Positions 51,098 through 59,972 of a stretch of 64,000 bases of DNA are shown here, piece by piece (positions within the stretch are counted from its first letter, which is position 1; each line of letters opens with the position of its first letter). Both the position numbers and the translations under genes were made by a program. The DNA is from Bacteroidales bacterium (GTDB lineage Bacteria; Bacteroidota; Bacteroidia; Bacteroidales; UBA932), in contig JAFWPA010000009.1 in the NCBI GenBank assembly GCA_017509685.1, positions 140,351-204,350 of the forward strand, written 5' to 3'. Below the pieces are notes generated by a model. The model was not told where the DNA came from. It searched no databases and was given only the letters and a program-made list of their open reading frames with translations.

Positions 51098-51981
51098 TGA
51101 AACGGGAGAAGGAAATAGAGCACGTAACCCTGGTGGGGAGCGTGGTGAACCTGCTGCTGGTGGGCCTGAAAGGCGTAGCCGGCATCGCGGGGAACTCCGC
51201 CGCCATGGTGTCCGACGCCGTGCATTCGCTGTCGGACTTTGTGACGGACATCGTGGTGCTCATCTTCGTTCGTGTGAGCGGACGGCCGCAGGACGAGGAT
51301 CACGACTACGGCCACGGCAAGTATGAAACGCTGGCCACGCTGCTCATCGGCCTGGCGCTGGCTTCGGCCGCCGTGGGTATCGTGGTCTCCGGCGCCGGAA
51401 AATTGGCCGCCTGGCTAAAGGGAGAGGAACTCCCCGCTCCGGGCAAGATGGCCTTGTGGGCGGCGCTCATCTCCATTGTGGTCAAAGAACTCCTCTATCA
51501 ATATACGCGAATCAGGGGGCGGAAACTGAACTCCCCGGCCCTGGAGGCCAACGCCTGGCACCATCGCTCGGATGCGCTGAGTTCCATCGGCGCGGCCATC
51601 GGCATCGGCGGTGCCATCTTCCTGGGCAACCGCTGGACGGTGCTGGACCCGCTGGCTTCCATCGTGGTGGGCGCCATGCTGGTGAAGGTGGCCTGGGACC
51701 TGCTGGGCCCCAGCTTCGGCGAACTCACCGACAGCTCCCTGCCGGCGGAAACGGAGAACCGGATGCTGGAAATCATTGGCGGCATCCCCGGGGTGGAGGA
51801 CCCGCACAACCTGCGCACCCGGCGCGTGGGCAACCGCATCGTGGCCGAGGTCCACATCCGCCTGGACGGCAGCCTGCCCCTGGCCGAAGCCCACGAGAAA
51901 GCCACGGAGGTAGAACGGCGCATCAAAGCGCAGTTCGGACAGAATTCCCACATTATCGTCCATATGGAGCCCCGGAAATAG
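51097..51981 (+). CDS. Cation diffusion facilitator (CDF) family metal transporter
   Basis: 294-residue inner-membrane exporter with six helices and a cytoplasmic C-terminal domain. The TM2 metal site is HSLSD (HxxxD, following MVSDAVHSLSDF) and the TM5 site is HHRSD (HxxxD, ANAWHHRSDALSS). HD/HD composition is more typical of zinc-type than of Fe/Mn-type CDFs. HDYGHGKYETLA is a family block. The ATG shares a base with the aroC stop (TAATG), so it is translationally coupled to the His/Cys-rich chorismate synthase. A terminator hairpin overlaps its stop codon. Confidence 0.92.
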   Translation: MKREKEIEHVTLVGSVVNLLLVGLKGVAGIAGNSAAMVSDAVHSLSDFVTDIVVLIFVRVSGRPQDEDHDYGHGKYETLATLLIGLALASAAVGIVVSGAGKLAAWLKGEELPAPGKMALWAALISIVVKELLYQYTRIRGRKLNSPALEANAWHHRSDALSSIGAAIGIGGAIFLGNRWTVLDPLASIVVGAMLVKVAWDLLGPSFGELTDSSLPAETENRMLEIIGGIPGVEDPHNLRTRRVGNRIVAEVHIRLDGSLPLAEAHEKATEVERRIKAQFGQNSHIIVHMEPRK

Positions 51982-51994
51982 GGCTCCTTTTTTT
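51966..51994 (+). terminator. Terminator of the aro-CDF operon
   Basis: 7-bp stem (51966-51972 with 51981-51987), overlapping the CDF stop codon, and a run of seven T. It ends the plus-strand operon directly at the convergent receptor gene. Confidence 0.75.
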
Positions 51995-54365
51995 ACATTC
52001 TGGCTTTCTGGTCGGCGCCGGCGCCGGTACCCTTATACTTGCTTTGAGCGGTGTTGAAGCTGTAGCGGATAGAGAATTTCACCTTCTGCGTGTCCATGTT
52101 GTTGGTTTGGGTGATGGTGTGGCTGCCGAAGTCGGTATCCACATTGTAATGGGCCCTGTAGATCAGGTCGGCCCCTTCCAGGCGCAACACCAGGGATCCG
52201 TCCTTGAGCAGGGTTTTCTGGATGGCCGCCGTAATATCTATGTAAGGACTGGTGAGCAGGACGTTCTGGGTGTAGCCCGGCGTCTGGATGGTACCGCCCA
52301 GTTCAAACTGCCAGCCTCCCTTTACAGTGACCGTGTTGAAGAGCTGAGCAAAGACAATGGGCTTACCGTTGAAGTTCACCATCCGTTTTCCAGAAGGAGT
52401 GCGGGGATCTTCCATCTCCAGGGAGAACCACTGCGGCATCAGCCCCACGGTGTAATTCAGGGTCCAGGGGCCCACGGTGGGCGTGATATTCACCATCGCT
52501 TGCAGGTTGCGGTAGGGCTCGGTCACGTTACGGGGTTTCACCAGCACCACGCCGTCGTCGTTGTAAGGCGTGCTCCACATCATAATGCAGTCGTCGGTGC
52601 GTGAATAGTTCACTATAAAGGTGATCCACTTGTATACGGCGGTGAGGCCGAAGTTCTGGGAAACTTCCGGCTGTAACTGCGCGTTGCCGCTCTGCCAGAT
52701 ATAACGGCTATTGTAGCGGATGGCGCTGGAAAGCATGGAATAGTTGGGACGGCGCGTCTTGGCGCTGTAGTTGAGCATCAACTGAACCGGACCGAAAACG
52801 TTGGCATACGAAAAAGTCGGGAACAAGTTGTTGTAAGAACGGGAAAGGTTAAGGGAAGGATTCACAATGTCCTCGTAGGCATAGCGCACGTGCTCAAAGC
52901 GCACGCCGGCGCTCATTTGGCCCACCCGGGGGATGTAGCAACCGTAGGAGGCAAACGCAGCAATGTTATCCTCTTTCACCATAGCCTGCGACGAAGGGAT
53001 TTCAATCCCCACAATGGAATAATTGTCTGTTCGGCGAGAGAAGGTTTCTTCTGTGCCGGCCTGCAGCTGCCCCGTCCAGAGGGGATAGGAAAGCACCGCC
53101 TTGCCGGCGAACATCCGGGAACCGCTGCCGCTGACCGAGGCAATGGCGGCGTCGTGTGTCATTGTGCTGTTTTCGGCCGATTCCGACCTTGTGGAAGACC
53201 GGGTGCCATAGTAATCCAAGTTCACGTCCACGCCCAGTTTCCCGCCGATGAGACCATTATAGTAAAGGTTGGCACCCAGGTTGAAGGGGGCTTCGACGCC
53301 AAGTACGTCGGTGGAAAGGGTGGACAACTTGTCCACAAGGATGCTGTTTTCGTAAACGTCTGTGTTAATCAGGGTAGTTCCGTCGTTCTGCAAGGTTCGT
53401 CCCCACTCGACTTTTCCTCCCACGAAGTGATTGTCGGCAATCTGCCAGTTCACTCCGGCGTTGCCATAGACAGACTGAGCGAAAGCCTGTGCGTCAATGG
53501 TTCCCTTGTTCTCAAAGACATTGAGAGCGCCGTTCTTGACGGAATAACTGGCCGTGCCGGCGTCGCTCAACTGACGGGCGGTTTCGCGGGCATAGTTGAC
53601 GCCGCCGAAGATGTCCACCCCGCCGGTGCGGTAATTCAGGTTAATGCCGCCGTTTACGTTGTTGCCCTTGGCCCAGCGCAGGGACTGGGCGTCGGAGGCG
53701 TTCAGGTTGAAGCCGAAGCCTTCGCCTTGGCGACGGATGGTTTTGATGCGCACCACGGCCCGCACGGTGGCATCGTACTGCGCACCGGGGTTGGTAATCA
53801 CTTCAATACTTTGGATCTCATTGCTCTGCAGGCGCTGGAGCTCGGTGGCATCTGTGACGCGCCGGCCGTTGATGTACACCAGCGGGGAACCCTTACCAAC
53901 CACCTCCAAGCCATTTTGAGTCTTGATGATGCCCGGCGTTTTTGCCAGCACGTCGTTGGCACTGCCCACATTCTCCAGCACAGAACCGCGGACGGCCGTT
54001 TGCAGCCCCTCTCCGGTAATCTTGGTCTTGGGCATAAACGCCGTTGCAACAGCGCTCTCCAGCATGGCTGTATCGTCCATCAGGGTGATAATCATGCCGT
54101 CCATGGGGGCCAGATACACGGTCTTGTAGCCCAGCATGGCCACCATCATAATGCCGTCGGTCTCGGTGGTTACTATATTAAAGGTACCGTCTTCTTCCGT
54201 GACGGCGCCGCATACCATGATGGAATCGGCCTTGGACAGCACGGCCACATTGGCGTAAGCTACCGGTTCACCGCTTGCATCCACTACTTTTCCTTTCCAG
54301 TCTTTCTTGGCAAAAGCCGAGAGGGAGACCAGCAGCATCAGGGTAAGAGCAATCCAGTTTTTCAT
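51993..54365 (-). CDS. TonB-dependent-receptor-like outer-membrane barrel protein
   Basis: 790 residues. Signal peptide (to about SAFA), a carboxypeptidase-regulatory-like domain (about 20-100, KGKVVDASGEPVAYANVAVL), a plug (about 115-220 with VLENVGSANDVLAKTPGI and VYINGRRVTDATELQRLQ) and a long barrel ending in IRYSFNTAQSKY-type strands. It matches the outer-membrane barrel receptor family without SusD partners, so substrate is open: siderophore, metal or peptide. It converges on the CDF gene, has its own TACCTTTG promoter (54404-54397) and is monocistronic. Confidence 0.85.
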   Translation of the reverse strand: MKNWIALTLMLLVSLSAFAKKDWKGKVVDASGEPVAYANVAVLSKADSIMVCGAVTEEDGTFNIVTTETDGIMMVAMLGYKTVYLAPMDGMIITLMDDTAMLESAVATAFMPKTKITGEGLQTAVRGSVLENVGSANDVLAKTPGIIKTQNGLEVVGKGSPLVYINGRRVTDATELQRLQSNEIQSIEVITNPGAQYDATVRAVVRIKTIRRQGEGFGFNLNASDAQSLRWAKGNNVNGGINLNYRTGGVDIFGGVNYARETARQLSDAGTASYSVKNGALNVFENKGTIDAQAFAQSVYGNAGVNWQIADNHFVGGKVEWGRTLQNDGTTLINTDVYENSILVDKLSTLSTDVLGVEAPFNLGANLYYNGLIGGKLGVDVNLDYYGTRSSTRSESAENSTMTHDAAIASVSGSGSRMFAGKAVLSYPLWTGQLQAGTEETFSRRTDNYSIVGIEIPSSQAMVKEDNIAAFASYGCYIPRVGQMSAGVRFEHVRYAYEDIVNPSLNLSRSYNNLFPTFSYANVFGPVQLMLNYSAKTRRPNYSMLSSAIRYNSRYIWQSGNAQLQPEVSQNFGLTAVYKWITFIVNYSRTDDCIMMWSTPYNDDGVVLVKPRNVTEPYRNLQAMVNITPTVGPWTLNYTVGLMPQWFSLEMEDPRTPSGKRMVNFNGKPIVFAQLFNTVTVKGGWQFELGGTIQTPGYTQNVLLTSPYIDITAAIQKTLLKDGSLVLRLEGADLIYRAHYNVDTDFGSHTITQTNNMDTQKVKFSIRYSFNTAQSKYKGTGAGADQKARM

Positions 54366-54396
54366 ATTCTTAGTGTCTTAGTTCATTAGTACACTG

Positions 54397-54404
54397 CAAA
54401 GGTA
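54397..54404 (-). promoter_or_regulatory. -7 element of the outer-membrane receptor gene
   Basis: TACCTTTG on the minus strand, about 31 bases before the ATG. The 54366-54524 gap holds only this element and the terminator of the gene behind. Confidence 0.5.
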
Positions 54405-54458
54405 CAACAATATTTCATACTTGCAAACTTTTCTTGAAAAATTGTAAGAGTTTTCCGT

Positions 54459-54503
54459 AAAAATCTTGCCCTGACAGATGCTGTAGCACGTGCCAGGGCA
54501 AGA
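54459..54503 (-). terminator. Terminator of the esterase-VanX / TerB-like operon
   Basis: 10-bp stem (54464-54473 with 54494-54503) followed on the minus strand by five T (54463-54459). Confidence 0.7.
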
Positions 54504-54524
54504 AAAAGGCTAAATGGTGCTGTT

Positions 54525-54884
54525 CTACAGGTTATTGTCCGGCAGTTTGCACAGTTCCTGGATCTTCCAGTAGAGTTCTTTCTCACGGTCGGTGAGCACG
54601 TTGTCGGCCACGATGGTCTTCACCAGGAAGTTGGACGTCCACTGCTTGGCGTTGGCGTCGAAGGCGGCCACGTGGATGAGGGCTTCGGCGGGTTCCATCT
54701 TGAAAGCGCTGTCAAGGTACTCTTTCAGGAGATCGTCTTTCCCTTCAAAGTTGTACTGGTCTGTGAGGGCCTTGATGATGGCTGCGGATTCGGTGTCGTC
54801 GATGTTTCCATCGGCGTCGGCAAGATGAATGGCCAGGCAAAGGACCGATGCCAGGTCTTCATAACTGAGGTTCAAATACGTCAT
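54525..54884 (-). CDS. TerB-like protein
   Basis: 119 residues, all-helical, with the TerB-type acidic signature LADADGNIDDTESAAIIKAL (about 22-41), an EF-like cluster of Asp residues that may bind a divalent cation. The second half (ADNVLTDREKELYWKIQELCKL) has the family's C-terminal helix. Soluble, no signal. It starts 5 bases after the esterase-VanX fusion stop and is read in one operon with it. TerB domains occur in stress and envelope systems; the role here is unknown. Confidence 0.75.
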   Translation of the reverse strand: MTYLNLSYEDLASVLCLAIHLADADGNIDDTESAAIIKALTDQYNFEGKDDLLKEYLDSAFKMEPAEALIHVAAFDANAKQWTSNFLVKTIVADNVLTDREKELYWKIQELCKLPDNNL

Positions 54885-54889
54885 AACGG

Positions 54890-56749
54890 TTACAGTGTTT
54901 TGTTATAAAATGTGAAATACGTGTCGGGGAATGGTTCGTCGGCCAGGGTGAAGTGCCACCACTCGCAGTCATAGGGCTTGAAGCCATGGCGCAGCATGGC
55001 GTCGCGGAGCACCTTGCGGTTGGCATACTGCTGCGGGGTAATATCGGTGTAGTCCGGATGGCTCTCAAGGCCGAACCAGTCGAAGGTGCCGCCCATGTCC
55101 ACCTCTTTCTCCGTTTTCATGTCAAAGAGCGTGAGATCAAGCGTTGAGCCGCGGGTATGGCTGCTTTTTGCGTCAATGTATCTCTTGATAAACAGGCTGT
55201 CTTTTACCTCCCGGGGATAAAAATACGGCTTCATGCGCGTGTCTTTGAGGTCTTTTCCCCAGCGGCAGAAATGGTCTACCGCGCACTGCGGGCGGTAGGC
55301 GTCGTATATTTTGAGCCGATATCCCATGACCTTCACTTCGTCGCTCACGGCTTTGAGCTGTTGGGCGGCGGCACGGGTCAGCAAGGCCACGGGCTCCAGA
55401 TAACCGTCTATGCGGTCTCCCACAAAATTGTAGGTGCCGAAGTAGCGGATTTCCAGGATGACATCCGGCACTACGTCGGTGATGTTGACAAAGGCCGATG
55501 AATCAGACGGATCCACCGAATGCGTATACTGGCGCAGGAAGGCGGCGCGTTCGCCGTCCCACACCTTTTCCTGCCACATGGCGTGGCCGCAGGTGGGAAC
55601 GCACAGGTAGCGCTTGTCCTGGCTGCCCAGGTTGTTGTAAATGGCAAAGTTGGTATGCGGCGGGCAGGTGGGATCCTGCAGGCCGAAGGCCATATACACC
55701 GGGCAGGTGATGCGCGAGGCGAAGTTCCGGATGTCGAAGTAGCGGAGCATGTCCAGCACCTGCGCGCGGGAGATACCCTCTGTGTCGGCCTCCTCAAAGA
55801 CCTCGTGCACGGGCCACCAAACGATGCCGGCATAATGGACGTAATCCCCCAGGAAGGGAACGGCGGGGGCGATGGCCTTGATGCGGCTGTCCAGTGCGGC
55901 GGCCAGGAAGGTGAAGGCACCGCCCTGGCTTTCTCCCCAGGCCACGATGCGGTTATCGTCGGCCTTCTCCAGGGAGGCGACGAAGTCAATGGCGCGCTTG
56001 ACGTCGCAGAAGGCGCCGCGGTAGTAGAAGGTTTCCTTGGATTCAATTCCGCGGTCTATCCAGCGGCTCTGGTCTCCCTTGAAGATACCCTGGTCCCGTA
56101 CGCTCACCAGGAAGTCGATGCGGTCCGGGTTGGCCGACGGATCAAAGTAGTAAGGCTCTGCGCCATATCCCATATAGGCAATGTACACGGGATATTTCCC
56201 GGGTGCCACGGGGACGCTGAGGATACCGCCGGACACGCCGCCGTCAAAGGACGGATAACGGACCTCGTAGCAGGTACGGAGCTCATTGGAATAAGCCGGG
56301 ACCTCCGTAAAGGTGGCCTCCAGCGGAATCTGGTCCAGTTGGGCCAGCGTGGATTCCCAGAACGCGTCAAAATCTTCCGGGACAACCGGGGGACAGGCTA
56401 CGTCGTCGGGTCTTACGCCGATGTTCCAGCGCACGCTGTCGCGCAGGCGAACCTCGTAAAAGCCGGGCGCCAGATTGCCCAGGTCCACCGAGATGGTGCT
56501 GTCGGGGGAGACGGTGATTTCAGCCCCGAAAACCACGTCCGGGGTGTCCGACATCAGGGAGATGTCCCGCACCAGCCGGAGGGTGGCGGGGCCGGGGGCG
56601 GCTTCCACACGGGTGGTCAGGTTATAGGGCCCTTTCTCCAGGAAAAGCCAACCCAGGTCCGGATTGGAGGATGTGCCCGTTACGGGCTGTTTCGTTTGAC
56701 AGCCGGCGAGAAAAATCAGGCCTAAAACAATAATTATCACTCTTTTCAT
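54890..56749 (-). CDS. Fusion lipoprotein: acetyl-esterase (AXE1-like) and VanX-type D-Ala-D-Ala dipeptidase
   Basis: 619 residues. Lipobox Cys16 (IFLAGC), a short beta domain (about 35-115), an AXE1/cephalosporin-C-deacetylase-like alpha/beta hydrolase (about 120-430, nucleophile GESQGG, Asp near LQDPTCPP, His in CGHAMW), then a complete M15D dipeptidase (about 435-619). Zinc ligands are in SSHTRGSTLDLTLFD (H, D) and EWWHF (E, H), and the active-site Arg in DAYRPQC. Both halves look catalytic. The pair could strip acetyl groups and cleave D,D-dipeptides during peptidoglycan turnover; this is inference. A promoter lies 4 bases before the ATG. Confidence 0.85.
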   Translation of the reverse strand: MKRVIIIVLGLIFLAGCQTKQPVTGTSSNPDLGWLFLEKGPYNLTTRVEAAPGPATLRLVRDISLMSDTPDVVFGAEITVSPDSTISVDLGNLAPGFYEVRLRDSVRWNIGVRPDDVACPPVVPEDFDAFWESTLAQLDQIPLEATFTEVPAYSNELRTCYEVRYPSFDGGVSGGILSVPVAPGKYPVYIAYMGYGAEPYYFDPSANPDRIDFLVSVRDQGIFKGDQSRWIDRGIESKETFYYRGAFCDVKRAIDFVASLEKADDNRIVAWGESQGGAFTFLAAALDSRIKAIAPAVPFLGDYVHYAGIVWWPVHEVFEEADTEGISRAQVLDMLRYFDIRNFASRITCPVYMAFGLQDPTCPPHTNFAIYNNLGSQDKRYLCVPTCGHAMWQEKVWDGERAAFLRQYTHSVDPSDSSAFVNITDVVPDVILEIRYFGTYNFVGDRIDGYLEPVALLTRAAAQQLKAVSDEVKVMGYRLKIYDAYRPQCAVDHFCRWGKDLKDTRMKPYFYPREVKDSLFIKRYIDAKSSHTRGSTLDLTLFDMKTEKEVDMGGTFDWFGLESHPDYTDITPQQYANRKVLRDAMLRHGFKPYDCEWWHFTLADEPFPDTYFTFYNKTL

Positions 56750-56753
56750 GTTA

Positions 56754-56782
56754 CAAAAATAGTCATTATTTTATTATCTTTG
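56754..56782. promoter_or_regulatory. Divergent promoter pair esterase-VanX (-) / amino-sugar operon (+)
   Basis: TATTTTTG on the minus strand (56761-56754) ends 4 bases before the fusion-gene ATG. TATCTTTG on the plus strand (56775-56782) has a leader of about 15-20 bases to the ATG at 56803. The two elements lie 13 bases apart. Confidence 0.55.
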
Positions 56783-56802
56783 TATGATTTTAAAGCGTGT
56801 TT

Positions 56803-58023
56803 ATGCGGAACTTTCGTCTATTTCTGCTTCTGACCCTCCTGCTCCTGACGGGTATCACCGCCTGCAAGCCCGCCAGAAACAACTACACCGTAATCATTTC
56901 GCTGGACGGAAACCGCTGGGATTATCCCGAATATTACAACACCACTTTCCTGGATTCCCTGGCCCAGGTGGGCGTATCGGCCCGCATGGAGCCCTCCTAC
57001 CCGGCTTCCACCTTCCCCAACCACTATACCCTGGCCACCGGCCTGGTACCGGACCACAACGGACTGGTGAACAACTCCTTTTGGGATCCGGATACCCAGT
57101 ATAAATATTCGATGGGAGACCCCGCCTGCCGCTACAATCCGGATTACTACCTGGGAGAACCCATCTGGATTACCGCACAGCGCCAGGGAGTCAAGACCGG
57201 CAACGTGTACTGGGTGGGATCGGACATTCCCATCAAGAACGAATACCCCACTTACTACCGCAAATGGGACCTGGACCCGCACTGGAGCTTCGAGGAGCGC
57301 GTGGATGAAATCGTGCGCCTGATGAGCCTCCCGGAAGACGAGCGTCCGCGCCTGGTGATGGGCTACTTCGACGAACCCGACCACACCGGCCACGAATTCG
57401 GTCCCATATCGGCCCAGACCAAAGAGATGGTGGAATATATGGACAGCCTGGTGCACGGGCTGTACCTGCGCCTGAAGGCCCTTCCTTACGGAGACAAGAT
57501 CAACTTCATCATCCTGTCGGACCACGGGATGGCGGAGGTTTCCCCAGAGCGCTTCATCGGCTGGTACGACGTGATTCCGGAAGGCTGGACAGAGAAAATC
57601 ATCGCCCACAACCCCACCAGCGTCTTCGTGAAAGAAGGTTACCTGGACAGCCTTTACAACCGCCTTTCCCAGGTAGAGCACATCAGCGTATGGAAGCACG
57701 GGGAAGTGCCGGAAGAACTGAACTATGGCACCAGCAACCGCCTGGGAGACCTTATCGTGGCCCCGGACCTTGGCTGGCAGTTCGCCGCATACCCGGGCAG
57801 AAAGGCGGGTGCCCATGGCTACAGCCCCAAGGAACCGGACATGATGGTGGCGTTCCGCGCCGTGGGCCCGGACTTCAAGGTGGCCTATGAGGCTCCCTTC
57901 ACGGAGGGCGAACAGAGCGCCTTCCACAACGTGGACATCTACCCGCTGCTCTGCGAGCTGCTGGGCATCAAACCGGCCCCTACGGACGGTCAACTGAAAC
58001 GGATTCATAAAATTCTCAGATAA
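56803..58023 (+). CDS. Alkaline-phosphatase-superfamily phosphodiesterase (NPP-like) lipoprotein
   Basis: 406 residues, lipobox Cys21 (LTGITAC). The nucleotide pyrophosphatase/phosphodiesterase fold shows the catalytic Thr in TFPNHYTLATGL, the first metal site at SLDGNRW, the second in FDEPDHTGHEFGP (D and two H) and SDHGMAEV, with a last His in GAHGYSP. These give a two-zinc site for phosphodiester hydrolysis, probably nucleotide or phospholipid headgroup substrates. The start after the promoter is the ATG at 56803. It leads a four-gene operon with amino-sugar genes (4-base gap). Confidence 0.88.
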   Translation: MRNFRLFLLLTLLLLTGITACKPARNNYTVIISLDGNRWDYPEYYNTTFLDSLAQVGVSARMEPSYPASTFPNHYTLATGLVPDHNGLVNNSFWDPDTQYKYSMGDPACRYNPDYYLGEPIWITAQRQGVKTGNVYWVGSDIPIKNEYPTYYRKWDLDPHWSFEERVDEIVRLMSLPEDERPRLVMGYFDEPDHTGHEFGPISAQTKEMVEYMDSLVHGLYLRLKALPYGDKINFIILSDHGMAEVSPERFIGWYDVIPEGWTEKIIAHNPTSVFVKEGYLDSLYNRLSQVEHISVWKHGEVPEELNYGTSNRLGDLIVAPDLGWQFAAYPGRKAGAHGYSPKEPDMMVAFRAVGPDFKVAYEAPFTEGEQSAFHNVDIYPLLCELLGIKPAPTDGQLKRIHKILR

Positions 58024-58027
58024 AGCT

Positions 58028-59953
58028 ATGAGCAAACACTTCACACTTCCCTACGAAGGCGGACTCATCGAGCAGAATCTGCCCGCCGGCATTCTTCACA
58101 CCTACGAGAAAATCTGGACCCATGTGTACCCGGAATCCCGTCCGGCTTCCTACGCCATCGCAGACCTCATCGAGGACGCCATCAAGGCCAAGAAAGACGG
58201 TCTGTTCCGTCTGGGACTCACTACCGGTTCCACGCCCGTTTCCCTTTACAACGAGCTTACCCGCCGCTACGAGGCCGGTAAACTCTCTTTCCAGAACGTG
58301 GAAGTCGTTTCCATCGACGAATACTATCCTTCTTCCAAAGAGGAGGCCCAGAGCCGCAACAACCGCCTGCACAAGGCCCTCCTGGACCGCGTGGATATCA
58401 AGAAGGAGAACGTCCACATCCCCGACGGTTCCGTCCCCGAAGAAAAACTCTCTGAATACTGCACCCAGTTCGACGCCCTGGCCCGCGGCCTGGACCTGCT
58501 GGTCATCGGCATCGGCGAACAGGGACAGGTGGGCTTCAACGAGGCCGGTTCCAACGAGAAGACCCGCACCCGCGTGGTAAGGCTGTCCTACGCTTCCCGC
58601 AAGCGCCAGTCGGCCAACTTCAACAACGACCTGGCTGTTACGCCGGACAAGGCCATCACCTTGGGTATCGGCACCATGCTCAGCGCCAAGAAGATTATCC
58701 TGATGGCCTGGGGCGAGGACAAAGCCTCTGCCGTGAAGGCCATCGCCGAGGGCCCTTCCACCATGGACTGCCCCGCTTCCCTGCTCCAGAACCACGACCA
58801 CGTTTCCTTCTACGTGGATGAGACTGCCGCCGAACAGCTCACCCGCAGCGTGGCCCCCTGGCTGGTAGGTCCCTGCGACTGGACGCCCAAGTTTGTGCGC
58901 AAGGCCGTGGTATGGCTGTGCCAGGTAACCGGCAAGCCCATCCTCAAACTTTCAGAGAAAGACTATCTGAACAATGGTCTCAGCGAGCTGCTGGAGAAAG
59001 TGGGCAAGTTTGACAAGATCAACATCGATGTCTTCAACGACCTGCAGCATACCATCACCGGCTGGCCCGGCGGCAAACCCAACGCCGACGACGCCACCCG
59101 TCCCGTGAGCGCCAAGCCGTTCCCCAAGACCGTTCTCATCTTCTCCCCGCACCCGGACGACGACGTCATCTCCATGGGCGGTACCTTCATCCGTCTGGCC
59201 AGCCAGGGTCACGACGTACACGTGGCCTACGAGACCTCCGGTAACGTGGCCGTACACGACGACGTAGTGCTCCAGCACATGGACTGCGCCTTCCAGCTGG
59301 GCTTCGCCGACAAATTCGACGAGGTGAAGAAGATTGTGGAGAGCAAGGTTCCCGGCCAGCCGGAGCCCCGCGCCCTGCTGGAAATGAAGGGGGCCATCCG
59401 CCGCAGCGAAGCCCGCGGCGCCGTGCGTTCCTTCGGCCTCAACGACAACACCAACGCCCACTTCCTGAACCTGCCCTTCTACGAGAGCGGCGGCATCAAG
59501 AAGAATCCGCGCACCCAGGCCGATGTGGACATCATCAAGGACCTCATCAAGAAACTGAAACCCCATATGATCTTCATGGCCGGTGACCTGGCCGACCCTC
59601 ACGGAACGCACCGCGTGTGCACGGAGGCCGCCCTGGAGGCCATGGAGCAGCTCAAGGCCGAGGGTAACCCCTGGCTGGAAGAAACCCATGTGTGGCTGTA
59701 TCGCGGCGCCTGGATGGAGTGGGAGCTGGGCCGTGTGGACATGGCCGTTCCGCTGAGCCCGGACGAAGTGGTGATGAAGCGTCACGCCATCTTCCGCCAC
59801 TTGTCCCAGAAGGATATCGTCCCGTTCCCCGGCGAAGATCCCCGCGAGTTCTGGCAGCGCGCCGAAGAACGTACTTCCAACACCGCTAAGCTGTACGATC
59901 AGCTGGGCATGGCAGAATATCAGGCCATTGAAGTATTCCTTAAACTGTATTAA
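58028..59953 (+). CDS. NagB-like domain (degenerate) fused to PIG-L/LmbE deacetylase
   Basis: 641 residues. The N-terminal half (about 1-270) follows glucosamine-6-phosphate deaminase: LTTGSTPVSLYNEL phosphate loop and SIDEYYP. The catalytic GxGxDGHIAFNE block reads GIGEQGQVGFNEAG, so the Asp and His of the proton relay are both Gln. The C-terminal half (about 365-641) is a PIG-L deacetylase with zinc motif SPHPDDDVISMGGT and MAGDLADPHGTHR. The long architecture is known in Bacteroidota; the loss of both catalytic residues suggests binding or regulation rather than deamination, with deacetylation kept. Canonical nagB follows after 19 bases. Confidence 0.85.
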   Translation: MSKHFTLPYEGGLIEQNLPAGILHTYEKIWTHVYPESRPASYAIADLIEDAIKAKKDGLFRLGLTTGSTPVSLYNELTRRYEAGKLSFQNVEVVSIDEYYPSSKEEAQSRNNRLHKALLDRVDIKKENVHIPDGSVPEEKLSEYCTQFDALARGLDLLVIGIGEQGQVGFNEAGSNEKTRTRVVRLSYASRKRQSANFNNDLAVTPDKAITLGIGTMLSAKKIILMAWGEDKASAVKAIAEGPSTMDCPASLLQNHDHVSFYVDETAAEQLTRSVAPWLVGPCDWTPKFVRKAVVWLCQVTGKPILKLSEKDYLNNGLSELLEKVGKFDKINIDVFNDLQHTITGWPGGKPNADDATRPVSAKPFPKTVLIFSPHPDDDVISMGGTFIRLASQGHDVHVAYETSGNVAVHDDVVLQHMDCAFQLGFADKFDEVKKIVESKVPGQPEPRALLEMKGAIRRSEARGAVRSFGLNDNTNAHFLNLPFYESGGIKKNPRTQADVDIIKDLIKKLKPHMIFMAGDLADPHGTHRVCTEAALEAMEQLKAEGNPWLEETHVWLYRGAWMEWELGRVDMAVPLSPDEVVMKRHAIFRHLSQKDIVPFPGEDPREFWQRAEERTSNTAKLYDQLGMAEYQAIEVFLKLY

Positions 59954-59972
59954 CCCTTAACCAACCCTTTTT

